A stretch of 55,059 bases of DNA, from NCBI GenBank assembly GCA_030652335.1, contig JAUSAW010000011.1, positions 1 through 55,059 of the forward strand. The letters run 5' to 3'. This document shows, piece after piece, positions 1 through 7,603 of this stretch. The notes beneath the pieces were generated by a model. That model was given only the letters and a program-made list of their open reading frames with translations, ran no database searches and had not been told where the DNA came from. This DNA is from Gammaproteobacteria bacterium. GTDB taxonomy: Bacteria > Pseudomonadota > Gammaproteobacteria > Francisellales > CACEW01. Both the position numbers and the translations under genes were made by a program. Numbering within the stretch: position 1 is the first letter of the stretch; every line of letters starts with the position of its first letter.

Positions 1-2001
1 GCCGTCTAATGATTCTTCGATGCGGTAGAATAAATACATCATGACTGCCGTTAAAACAGCGGTAGGCTGGTTCATAATTTGTGTTAAATCAAACCCAAGC
101 TTGCTCACCCCGACATCCAGCTTATCGACCATATTGTCAAAGAGATAAGCATAATCGCCATCTGAACGTGAATTCTCACCCTTGAGCCATTTTTCTAATC
201 GGCTCCAGCGAGCAAAATTCTGCGGCAATATTTGAGTGACCGTGGATAAGCACCGACTAATTTTTGAAAGGTTGTCATAGGCATATTCAACGGCGTAAGA
301 GATATCGCGCTCAATTTCAGGTGGAAGCGTTTCTTCACCGTCCAATTTAACAAGCTGCCCCATCCACTCTTTAATAAATTGGCGGTTGCTAGGCGTATCT
401 TTTAGCCAAAAAGGATTAAAGCAAGCTTCTTCTGGATGGTCAGGTGAGATCACGCTATAAACGCCCCCTGCGGCTCTAATGTAAAGCTCCATTCCGCGGT
501 CGCGATCAAAAATGAACGATCGGCCACCGTACCGGCTCATTTGTGCATCCATGAATGCCATGAATACTGTTTTGCCGGAGCCATTGCCGCCAATGATAGT
601 AGTGTGGCCAGGGGTAAGGTCATTTTTATTTCCCGAACCCGCGGAATGGAAATTGAAAAACATGGGTGTTCTTGATGGCGTTTCAATTAACGTCACTGCC
701 GAACCTAAATGATTTCTGTCACAATATCCTGTGCGGTAGTTATGCAGAGGAAAAAAGTCGACAAAATTCTTGCTGGTAATAAGTGTAGATCGTACCTGGT
801 AAACCTGATTAGTAGGTATCTGCGCCCAAAATGCCGCCTCTAATCCTAAGCTTTCTCGAATGGTGGTTATACCCGCTGACTCATATACTTTATTGGCTTT
901 ATTAACGGCGTCTTCTAAAGCTTTTACGGAATCTGCTAGCAGCATAATTGTATTATGGTGATATCCCACAAGTAATCTGCCGGATGCTAAATCATCTTTG
1001 CATTCTGTAAGCTGAGCAATCTGAGAAGTGGCTGCATCATTTGCATTAAGCATCCTAATGACTTGTCGATCAATTTTGCGCAGTGATTGCTCGCTTGGCT
1101 GAATAGCAAAGGTATTTGTTAATACAAATTCACAGTCTATGTGCAAAAGCTTATCTAAAAGCGTAGACTTCGTTTCCTCTGGATAGCGTTTAATAGAAAG
1201 TATGGCTGCAAATTTCGAGTTGCCGTTTACATCCTGAAAGTCCATTTTATTATCGCCGAAGAATATGCGCTTTGCAGGCAGATATTCAGCAATATTCCCC
1301 TCAGGGTAAAGCTCTAGGGCTTTCACACCATTTTTAAGTGTCTTGTTAATGGGCGAGGCGTAAGCCGGGCTTTTAAAAGGGATGCTATGCACGGCATTAA
1401 CAAATAGCCCTAAAAATTCTAAAAGTTCAGAATGCCCTAACCGCTCATCATCAGCACCTAGTATATGTGGCGTAAAAGCTGACATTGAGGCACAAAACTG
1501 ATCGATACGTTTTTTCAACTTAAGAATATCTGCTTGCCGTTTTTCCTCGCGAGCGGCTCTAATTGTAGAATCACTAACTTTTTGTGCCAACTTAAATGCT
1601 TTATTAAAGCCACCAAAATCCAGGCCTTTTTGCACGATCGTTATATAAAGATCATTTCCGTATAGGCTGGTATTCTGAAATTGGCGATTATATTTAGTGT
1701 CAATATCACGCAAAAATTCATTTTCAAATTTGCCCGTGAGATTTACATTTAACTTACGGCGAATAATATGGGTATATACAGCATACTCATCACCTAACAC
1801 TGTTAGGGCATAATGCCAGGTTCGCTGAAAGCTATTTAAGTCTTCATGGGTCGCCGTATCAAAGGGGATGCCTTTAATATAAATTACGCTACCCATCTGT
1901 GCGCTTGTAGATTCAAATATAGTAGCCTCATTCAAATGAGTAATAGGAATCTTTGAAGAGAGGCCGATTTCGTTATGCATTAAATCGAGTGCTTTAAACA
2001 T
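1..2001 (-). CDS. virB4: VirB4 type IV secretion ATPase, C-terminus cut by window edge
   Basis: This reading frame is open from an ATG at 1999-2001 to the window edge, giving 667 residues without a stop, so the C-terminus is missing. It carries a P-loop, GGNGSGKT, at about residues 471-478 (bases 568-591), preceded by a long N-terminal domain as in VirB4/TrbE/CagE proteins. VirB4 is the inner-membrane-associated ATPase that energises pilus assembly and substrate transfer in P-type type IV secretion systems. An AAGGA ribosome-binding site lies a few bases before the ATG. The gene follows virB3 by 11 bases, the classic virB2-virB3-virB4 order. The Walker B region should lie at or beyond the edge, so ATPase integrity cannot be fully judged. 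The family call is firm; whether the element transfers itself or exports effectors is unknown. Confidence 0.93.
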   Translation of the reverse strand, partial: MFKALDLMHNEIGLSSKIPITHLNEATIFESTSAQMGSVIYIKGIPFDTATHEDLNSFQRTWHYALTVLGDEYAVYTHIIRRKLNVNLTGKFENEFLRDIDTKYNRQFQNTSLYGNDLYITIVQKGLDFGGFNKAFKLAQKVSDSTIRAAREEKRQADILKLKKRIDQFCASMSAFTPHILGADDERLGHSELLEFLGLFVNAVHSIPFKSPAYASPINKTLKNGVKALELYPEGNIAEYLPAKRIFFGDNKMDFQDVNGNSKFAAILSIKRYPEETKSTLLDKLLHIDCEFVLTNTFAIQPSEQSLRKIDRQVIRMLNANDAATSQIAQLTECKDDLASGRLLVGYHHNTIMLLADSVKALEDAVNKANKVYESAGITTIRESLGLEAAFWAQIPTNQVYQVRSTLITSKNFVDFFPLHNYRTGYCDRNHLGSAVTLIETPSRTPMFFNFHSAGSGNKNDLTPGHTTIIGGNGSGKTVFMAFMDAQMSRYGGRSFIFDRDRGMELYIRAAGGVYSVISPDHPEEACFNPFWLKDTPSNRQFIKEWMGQLVKLDGEETLPPEIERDISYAVEYAYDNLSKISRCLSTVTQILPQNFARWSRLEKWLKGENSRSDGDYAYLFDNMVDKLDVGVSKLGFDLTQIMNQPTAVLTAVMMYLFYRIEESLDG

Positions 2002-2012
2002 AGTGTTTATCC

Positions 2013-2303
2013 TTAAACTGGGTCATAAGATTGGGCTTTCCAAAACCCTTTGTTTTTAACCATGCCGATAGCGGCTCTTATTGAAATTAATTTAAAAATG
2101 CAGGGGTCGATCTTGCAAAGAATTACGCCGACAAGGTGAAGTGGGAAAAAGGCGAGTAAAGCAACTAAGTTCTTACTAATTACAAAGCTCGCTATTACCA
2201 TCAGACCGCTTAACCATACGTATTCATAAGCGACTCCGAATAACATAGGTTGGCGGGTTAAGGCCTGAAAGACAGGTGCAGTATTTAATGGTTCTTGGCT
2301 CAT
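2013..2303 (-). CDS. virB3: VirB3-like type IV secretion inner-membrane protein
   Basis: The protein has about 96 residues and starts MSQEPLNT. It has two adjacent hydrophobic segments near residues 25-60 and the N-terminal pattern of VirB3/TrbD, with a conserved 'PVFQALTRQPMLFG' block. I chose the ATG at 2301-2303 rather than an upstream one because it overlaps the virB2 stop by one base (TAATG) and has a GGGAG ribosome-binding site. A longer frame upstream would run inside virB2. VirB3 is a small membrane partner of VirB4 in pilus assembly, and the tight coupling on both sides supports one transcript. Confidence 0.88.
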   Translation of the reverse strand: MSQEPLNTAPVFQALTRQPMLFGVAYEYVWLSGLMVIASFVISKNLVALLAFFPLHLVGVILCKIDPCIFKLISIRAAIGMVKNKGFWKAQSYDPV

Positions 2304-2593
2304 TAGACGCTCCCTTCTAGCATACTTAACATCGAATGAGCGCCGAACACGCAGCCGATGCCGACTACCACAGCAATTACCCACATCTTATTGACCTTGC
2401 CCAGCACAAAACAACCAATGCCGACGCCTGCGATAGCAAGTAATGCAATTACTTGACCAAGTGGCCCCGTTAGGTAAGCAAAAAAATTATTTAAGGTTCC
2501 GGCAACATCGGAATCTGCAAATGAAATACATGGCATTAAACTGAGGTATATTAGATAGGCAATTTTACTGCGGGCTTTAGATGATAACTTCAT
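2303..2593 (-). CDS. virB2: VirB2/TrbC-like pilin
   Basis: This 96-residue protein has an N-terminal signal-like hydrophobic stretch (about residues 9-26, ending CISFA-DSD). Two further transmembrane helices follow, separated by a short basic loop containing KVNK. That is the architecture of VirB2/TrbC pilin precursors, which are cleaved and assembled into the conjugative pilus. The gene is first in the virB2-virB3-virB4 run and overlaps virB3 by one base. Sequence identity to any particular pilin cannot be judged here; the call rests on topology and gene order. Confidence 0.85.
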   Translation of the reverse strand: MKLSSKARSKIAYLIYLSLMPCISFADSDVAGTLNNFFAYLTGPLGQVIALLAIAGVGIGCFVLGKVNKMWVIAVVVGIGCVFGAHSMLSMLEGSV

Positions 2594-2849
2594 TAGACAC
2601 TCCTTATCTTTACTGTGTTTTAGCTCTCGATTGAATAATATTCGCTCTGTTTAAATAATACTCAATCGATGGGTACAGTATAGGCTTGTAGGAGTGTATT
2701 TTTCTATCGAATTTATGTAACTAAAAGCTATGTATAACCGTAAAGAAAAAAAGAGTACAGTAGAGTGCCAAGTAGGAACTTTACACAACTGTTTTTATGA
2801 AATGTAACAAAATCAATTTAAAGCTCTTTAAAAATTTTGATAAAAAAAG
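2594..2849. other. Intergenic region upstream of virB2
   Basis: This AT-rich stretch lies between the virB2 start and the terminator of the AlpA-like gene. It should hold the promoter of the virB operon, but I see no clear -35/-10 pair and no long open frame. An AGGAGTG ribosome-binding site precedes virB2 on the minus strand. Confidence 0.5.
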
Positions 2850-2878
2850 GCCCAAGTTTATTATAAACAAACTTGGGC
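2842..2878 (-). terminator. Rho-independent terminator after the AlpA-like gene
   Basis: A perfect 10-bp inverted repeat (GCCCAAGTTT / AAACTTGGGC, at 2850-2859 and 2869-2878) is followed on the minus strand by seven T (complement of 2842-2848). It directly follows the stop of the AlpA-like gene, so that regulator is probably transcribed separately from the virB operon. Confidence 0.85.
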
Positions 2879-2891
2879 TACCAAAAAATTT

Positions 2892-3140
2892 CTATTTAGG
2901 GCGAGGTACTATTCTTTGCTCCATCTCCGATAGATTTTCATAATCGTTAAAACTATTATTAAATCTATCCAACTCACTCTTTCTGTATCTAATACAGCGA
3001 CCGTTTTTAAAGAACTTTGGAGCACGAGCTGCGCCCCGTTTATTTCCTATTGACCGTGAGTTAGTCAAGAAGCTTACGCTCATTCCAATATATTCAGCGG
3101 CTTCCTTTTCTGTAAAGATAGTTTTCTTATCTAAATCCAT
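2892..3140 (-). CDS. AlpA/excisionase-type helix-turn-helix protein
   Basis: The 82-residue protein has a winged-helix excisionase-like fold signature. 'FTEKEAAEYIGMSVSFL' matches the first helices of HTH_17/AlpA proteins, and a basic turn with 'RCIRYRKSELDRF' matches the wing and last helix. Such proteins control excision or transcription in integrative elements. It lies upstream of the virB genes and divergent from the HEPN-like gene, with its own terminator. A 16-bp palindrome sits about 40 bases upstream and may be its operator. The family is clear; the target is not. Confidence 0.82.
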   Translation of the reverse strand: MDLDKKTIFTEKEAAEYIGMSVSFLTNSRSIGNKRGAARAPKFFKNGRCIRYRKSELDRFNNSFNDYENLSEMEQRIVPRPK

Positions 3141-3179
3141 TTAGATTCTCCTCGTTACATAATGTTTTAGTTCCTTAAT

Positions 3180-3195
3180 GCCATTTTAAAATGGC
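3180..3195. promoter_or_regulatory. 16-bp perfect palindrome, possible operator
   Basis: GCCATTTTAAAATGGC is a perfect inverted repeat in the divergent region between the AlpA-like gene (start 3140) and the HEPN-like gene (start 3393). Its position fits an operator for the adjacent helix-turn-helix protein, but this is inference. Confidence 0.4.
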
Positions 3196-3392
3196 GTTGT
3201 GATTTCATTGGCGGCATTTTCAATATATCGTATTTTGTTTAAATTGTGAACATGTGTTTAATATTTAAACAAACATGAAACCTGGCTTTTAACAAAACTG
3301 ATATGTTAATATTAGATACCTGTTGGGGCTAGTAACCGATTTTCAACTAAAAAATATTTTAAGATAATCATTAAAAAAATAGGGGATTTATT

Positions 3393-4577
3393 ATGCCTAT
3401 TGAATACTTGCAAAATCATACCGAATGCCAAATTTTGATTGATGATAAATGGGAATCAGTAATTTGTACTATCGATGATAAGAAAGTATTAGTAAAGATT
3501 TCTAATGACAACCTATGGGAAAAATTAGCTTCCTCATACACTGATATTTTATGCAAAATAAAAGATAGCTATATAATTTTATTGGGGGGAATTCCAACAA
3601 ACGAGGTAGAGAAGCAGCTATCTTTTCGGTCAGCTTTAATAAACGTACCAGAAAAATTGAGCGTTCGCTGGCGAAATGAAACTAGACCCATAGATATTGA
3701 TAATATAAATTCATTTAGTTTTGTTGTTGTAGCATATGACTTAGTTAAAAAAGATATGCCTTTAAAATTCATTTTCAAAAATTCGCAAATTTCAATATTA
3801 AGACAGCGCTGTTTTTTAAAAATAAAATTTACTTTTGATAAGGGCCGAGATACTAATCTTTCTGATACATATAAGTTAGCCACCGATATTATCCATTTCC
3901 TAAGTTTAGTATGCAGAATTGTAAATCCTAACCCTTCACAAATCATTTTAAATGAAAGTATCACATGGCATCTCCCTAAAATACTACCTCAAGGCTGGCT
4001 TAGAAAACCGATCTTTGAATCTACAAATGAGTCTATTATTAATATAACTCTTAATTTTTTAAGTAAATGCGGTCAGAAGAAATTCGCTTATTTAGATATG
4101 TTTTTTTGGTCTTATTCTGAAGATGCCCCACAGCACCCTTTCTTAAAATTCTTTTTAAATGCCGCGATCCTTGATGCCAGTACAACAATAAAGGGGATTA
4201 AAAAGTGTAAAGAGTGCCAAAATACTATATATGGCACTTTCAGAGACAAATTAACTAATCTCATAGGTGAAATTCAAAATGATTATCCAATAATGTACGA
4301 AGAATTATTTAAAAGGTTCAGAGAGCTAAATAACGAAAATTTAGCTGCGCTTATAATTAAATATAGAAACTCTATTGCACATGGTCAAATCTATGAAAAT
4401 AAAGCTTCTCTTAAGAAAGTTGAAGAAAGGTTTATTAATATTGCCTGGGCAACCAATATTTTAGTATATATTTCAATTTTAAAAATATTTGAAATTAAGG
4501 AGACGTTCTTAAATAATGAAAATCTATTATGGCACTTTCAAGAAACATTTATCCCGTACGAACCTCGCATAAAGTGA
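3393..4577 (+). CDS. Hypothetical protein with C-terminal HEPN-like R-x4-H motif
   Basis: This 394-residue protein is soluble and AT-rich in codon use, unlike the housekeeping genes further on. A long N-terminal beta-rich region precedes a helical C-terminal part containing YRNSIAHG, with R325 and H330. That is the RNxxxH pattern of HEPN ribonucleases found in abortive-infection and toxin proteins. A CxxC pair, KCKEC, lies near residue 270 and may bind metal. An AT-rich leader with 'AGGGGATTT' precedes the ATG. It sits between the mobile-element regulator and a toxin-antitoxin pair, typical of accessory or defence genes. I recognise no full-length family. The HEPN call is a motif match only; a non-catalytic HEPN-like fold is possible. 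Confidence 0.55.
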   Translation: MPIEYLQNHTECQILIDDKWESVICTIDDKKVLVKISNDNLWEKLASSYTDILCKIKDSYIILLGGIPTNEVEKQLSFRSALINVPEKLSVRWRNETRPIDIDNINSFSFVVVAYDLVKKDMPLKFIFKNSQISILRQRCFLKIKFTFDKGRDTNLSDTYKLATDIIHFLSLVCRIVNPNPSQIILNESITWHLPKILPQGWLRKPIFESTNESIINITLNFLSKCGQKKFAYLDMFFWSYSEDAPQHPFLKFFLNAAILDASTTIKGIKKCKECQNTIYGTFRDKLTNLIGEIQNDYPIMYEELFKRFRELNNENLAALIIKYRNSIAHGQIYENKASLKKVEERFINIAWATNILVYISILKIFEIKETFLNNENLLWHFQETFIPYEPRIK

Positions 4578-4608
4578 ACTATTTAAATTTATAATATATA
4601 AATATGCT

Positions 4609-4769
4609 GCTCGTGAGATTCTCGTGATTCTCTTATACATTCTTCTACACAACCCTACATTTGTGGTGAGCGTCGTTAGTTTAAATTATTAGTATTATCA
4701 ATAACTTATATTTAAGATAACAGATTCGTAATCAGTAGGCCGGAGGTTCGATTCCCCCTGTCAGCACCA
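4609..4769 (+). repeat. Direct repeat copy 1, ending in a tRNA 3' half
   Basis: About 160 bases here recur, diverged, at 5680-5837. Shared blocks include 'CTCTTATACATTCTTCTACA', 'CTACATTTGTGGTGAGC' and 'ATCAGTAGGCC'. The last 50 bases (4720-4769) look like the 3' half of a tRNA: anticodon arm with loop TTCGTAA (anticodon CGT, Thr, if read correctly), a T-arm with GGTTCGATTC, and an acceptor strand ending in CCA. No 5' half is present. This looks like an attachment site or the scar of element integration at a tRNA gene. Confidence 0.7.
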
Positions 4770-4783
4770 TATTTTAATAGAAA

Positions 4784-5092
4784 CTAAATTTCTTGAAATT
4801 GATTTATGTTAATATTTCCTTCGGGAAAATGAGCAGTAATTTGTAGTTCTCCACCCATAGCCTGAATATAACTACGCAAAGTCGATATATACATATCTGT
4901 TCTTTTTTCAATACGAGAAATATTAGACTGTTTAGTATCTAGAATTTCTGCTAAGCGTTCTTGGCTCATATTTTTTGCTTGGCGCAATTCTTGCAAAGGC
5001 ATATCTGAAATCATTTTTTCAGTAAGTAAATTTGCTTCTTTTTGAGCGCTCTTAGACATCTTATTCTTTAGAATATTAAATGACTTAGCCAT
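4784..5092 (-). CDS. HigA-like XRE-family antitoxin
   Basis: The protein has 102 residues. A helix-turn-helix at about residues 33-85 ('LRQAKNMSQERLAEILDTKQSNISRIEKR') is of Cro/C1 type and is followed by a short C-terminal extension. It overlaps the toxin gene by one base (TAATG) and follows it, the toxin-first order of HigBA-type modules. It would bind and neutralise the toxin and repress the operon. Two direct repeats flank the pair. Confidence 0.85.
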   Translation of the reverse strand: MAKSFNILKNKMSKSAQKEANLLTEKMISDMPLQELRQAKNMSQERLAEILDTKQSNISRIEKRTDMYISTLRSYIQAMGGELQITAHFPEGNININQFQEI

Positions 5093-5451
5093 TATTTTTT
5101 ACCTCTTGATTTAGAAATTTCAATTAAATGCTCATCATAAAGTCGCTCGGCTAGCGGGATCATGGTTTTATACCAACGATCATTTCCTACTTTACTTCCC
5201 CCGATAAGTAAAATCGAAACTCTTCTAGGGTCAAAAGCATATAAAATCCGATATGGCTTTCCTTGGTGTTGTACTCTTAGCTCACGCATATGTCCATGCT
5301 TTGAGCCTTTTACATCCGAAGAATGCGGATATTTAAGCTGATGGCCCAAGTGCTGTAACAATCCTACACTTGCAGTGATGCTAATTCGCTCATCCTCTGT
5401 TAGGTTATCCCACCATTCGCCAAATTCATCTGTGTATTCTACTTCATACAT
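5092..5451 (-). CDS. RelE/HigB-family (phage Gp49-like) toxin
   Basis: This 119-residue protein matches the Gp49-like RelE superfamily. The N-terminus 'YTDEFGEWWDNL' is followed by 'MRELRVQHQGKPYRILYAFDPRR' and the conserved 'LLIGGSKVGNDRWYKTMIPLAERLYDEHL'. These proteins usually cleave mRNA on the ribosome. The basic and aromatic residues of the RelE core (R, R, Y, K) are present, so it looks intact. It is first in the two-gene operon, immediately before its XRE antitoxin. Confidence 0.88.
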   Translation of the reverse strand: MYEVEYTDEFGEWWDNLTEDERISITASVGLLQHLGHQLKYPHSSDVKGSKHGHMRELRVQHQGKPYRILYAFDPRRVSILLIGGSKVGNDRWYKTMIPLAERLYDEHLIEISKSRGKK

Positions 5452-5984
5452 TTCATTAAGCCTTTATAATTATAGCCTATTATTACACTTAAGATATATT
5501 ACGTCAAAGTAATATGCCTTATGGGTTATAAAAACAGAGTGAAGTTATTATTTTAAAGAGTTAATCCTGTGCCGTCATTAGCGCCAGTGAAAATGAAAAC
5601 TCGCTTCATTTTCGTTTTTAGCTATTTCGAAAATGAGCTATCTTATACGTTATAAAATCTGCCATAAACAGAAGTCAATCCTCGTGAGATTATAGTGATT
5701 CTCTTATACATTCTTCTACACAACTCTACATTTGTGGTGAGCATCGGCAGTTTAAATATCTATAACAATCAACATCTTATTTTTAAGCATGTCGATTCGC
5801 AATCAGTAGGCCGAAGATTTGATCCCCCTGTCGCACCTTAAATTGGAAACGGCCCCTTCCCTCAATAGTCAAAGTTAGCCCTTTGGCATTTAAAGCCATA
5901 TCCCCAATACTGTTCACTTATCAGGGATAGTTTATTTACATTACTAACCAAATCAGTAGTAATCGATGTATTAAAGCCTATTAA
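5452..5984. other. Non-coding stretch with hairpin and second direct repeat
   Basis: No credible gene is seen here. It contains a hairpin at 5589-5613 (GAAAATGAA / TTCATTTTC) followed by GTTTTTA, which could end plus-strand transcription, and the second direct-repeat copy. The remainder is AT-rich and may be remnants of integrated DNA. Confidence 0.6.
5680..5837 (+). repeat. Direct repeat copy 2, more decayed tRNA 3' half
   Basis: This is the partner of 4609-4769 in the same orientation. It keeps the 'CTCGTGAGATT', 'CTCTTATACATTCTTCTACA' and 'TTTGTGGTGAGC' blocks and a tRNA-like tail at 5789-5837. The tail has more changes: GATTCGCAATC, GGCCGAAGATTTGATCC, and it ends CGCACC without an intact CCA. 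The two copies bracket the toxin-antitoxin operon. Confidence 0.68.
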
Positions 5985-7358
5985 TTATGCAGGCGCTGGA
6001 GCTGCGGATGCTACTCCCGCCCCACCCATTGCCGAAGCAATTGGCAAAGCAACTTTAGGTACTGGCTTAGGTACTAGGCAAGCTAAAAAGCCTTGATAGT
6101 ACTTACGGGTCTTATCAGTTGCTGGAGGAGTAATTCTACGGTTAATTTCCTCTTTAAGGCGACGTACAATGTCCCCGTCAGGATTTAACATAGCGGCTAC
6201 TTCCTGAAATAATTCAGGGCTTAAATCAAATAATTTGTTAACTTGATCCTGCCTTACAGAATAATAGTATGCGAAACAAGTTAGGTGTCCAAGTGGCTTA
6301 TAGCTAAGTAATAAAGCTTTTGTACTAGGATCAAGCTTATTATAATCATCAATTAAAAATTCGCATTCTGATAATTCATGGCGTATTTTCTCAAGTGCCT
6401 GAACAAAAGTATCTTTGTCTACTGGTGAATAAGCAAAGGTCAACTTATTTAACCATGCCTTTGCTAACTGTTTCTGTTGATCACTAGTGAACTGTCTATA
6501 TATTTTTAATTTAGAGTACAATAGCGGTGACTTCTCCAAATCACTTAAGTCGGTCTTTGAACTATCGCCATACATTGGAAATGGGAGAAGCTTTTCTGGT
6601 TTAGCGAACATGATACCAAATTTCTCACGGCTTATTCGATTATCACGCAAGTACTCAGCAAATATATCCGCTCCATTTAATTTCTGGATGATGGCGAGTT
6701 TATTTATCCAAGGTGGGATATCACCAATATCTGTGGCAACAATTTTGTCTAAAATATATTTTAATATTTCATTAGCAAGCCGTGTAACTTGTTCACTATT
6801 ATATGCAATAAGCATTCTTATTTTATCTGGATTCAAGCAAGCAATTTCAGCAGCACTTGGGAATTTTAATGCTATTTCTGGTGGTTTCGCAGCCGGCTTT
6901 GGTAAAAAACGATCAAATAACTTTTCAATCATTGCCTCAGTAAGCTTTCCTTTACAGTAAAGTAGACCCAAAATGGCCTCAACCACATTGGCTTTTTTAT
7001 GCGTATCTAAAGGTTCATCGGCAAATATAAATTGGCCCAATTTCCATTCGTCAAATAATATATTGAGCGGTTGGGCTGCATCATTACCAACCAGACGCTT
7101 TTTCTCTTCAGTCACATCTCCTGCAAAATTACGCGTTTTAAGTATTTTTAATATGAATAAATCAAGCGCGGCGTCACCAATTACATGCCACTTGCTGTAG
7201 TCTCCGCTCACAAGACTTGGAAAGGCCGCTTTGAAACTAGGTAAGATAAAAACCTCCCCAAGTTCATTATCAGTAAAATCATGATAACTAAAGACAGGAT
7301 TAAATTTTTCTTGAAAAAATTTTTTGATAGAATAACTACGTTCACTAGCAAAAGCCAT
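5985..7358 (-). CDS. RNase III-like protein with lost catalytic residues
   Basis: I use the ATG at 7356-7358 (457 residues, MAFASERSYS) because a strong AGGGG site lies six bases upstream; the longer frame to 7466 has no such site. Residues about 25-155 look like an RNase III domain: 'WHVIGDAALDLFI' matches the signature helix (usual RLEFLGDAVL) and 'KANVVEAILGLLY' matches the second motif (usual xxDVLEALIGAIY). The catalytic Glu of the signature is His58; Asp62 and Glu127 remain, but the second-motif Asp is Asn124. Catalysis is therefore unlikely. No dsRBD is visible in the remaining helical part. The C-terminus ends in an Ala/Gly/Pro tail. Possible roles are RNA binding or partnering another RNase III; see the gene at 22877-24403. 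Confidence 0.65.
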   Translation of the reverse strand: MAFASERSYSIKKFFQEKFNPVFSYHDFTDNELGEVFILPSFKAAFPSLVSGDYSKWHVIGDAALDLFILKILKTRNFAGDVTEEKKRLVGNDAAQPLNILFDEWKLGQFIFADEPLDTHKKANVVEAILGLLYCKGKLTEAMIEKLFDRFLPKPAAKPPEIALKFPSAAEIACLNPDKIRMLIAYNSEQVTRLANEILKYILDKIVATDIGDIPPWINKLAIIQKLNGADIFAEYLRDNRISREKFGIMFAKPEKLLPFPMYGDSSKTDLSDLEKSPLLYSKLKIYRQFTSDQQKQLAKAWLNKLTFAYSPVDKDTFVQALEKIRHELSECEFLIDDYNKLDPSTKALLLSYKPLGHLTCFAYYYSVRQDQVNKLFDLSPELFQEVAAMLNPDGDIVRRLKEEINRRITPPATDKTRKYYQGFLACLVPKPVPKVALPIASAMGGAGVASAAPAPA

Positions 7359-7603
7359 GAAATTCCCCTCAATGAATAAGCTATTAGCACTATAACTTAT
7401 AAAAGCCCATTTATTTGAATAATGTTTGAACTTAGAATGAAGCTCCAAATCAATTTTTTTCAGCATTAAAGGAATTTAAAGCAGCAACTTATGAGCATTA
7501 CGACACAATTAATGATGCATTAAAAGCTGTGACGTTTATGGCAATATTTCTTTTGTCGATAATGTTTATTGTACTCAACATTTATGCAAAGCTTGTTGTG
7601 GTT

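Noticed and set aside
4720..4769. Functional tRNA gene
   Set aside because: Only the 3' half is present, without acceptor 5' strand or D-arm, and there is a mismatch in the anticodon stem.
4609..5837. CRISPR array
   Set aside because: There are only two long, diverged repeats about 1 kb apart, with a gene pair between them.
7359..7466. N-terminal extension of the RNase III-like gene
   Set aside because: The upstream ATG has no ribosome-binding site, while the ATG at 7358 follows AGGGG at ideal spacing.
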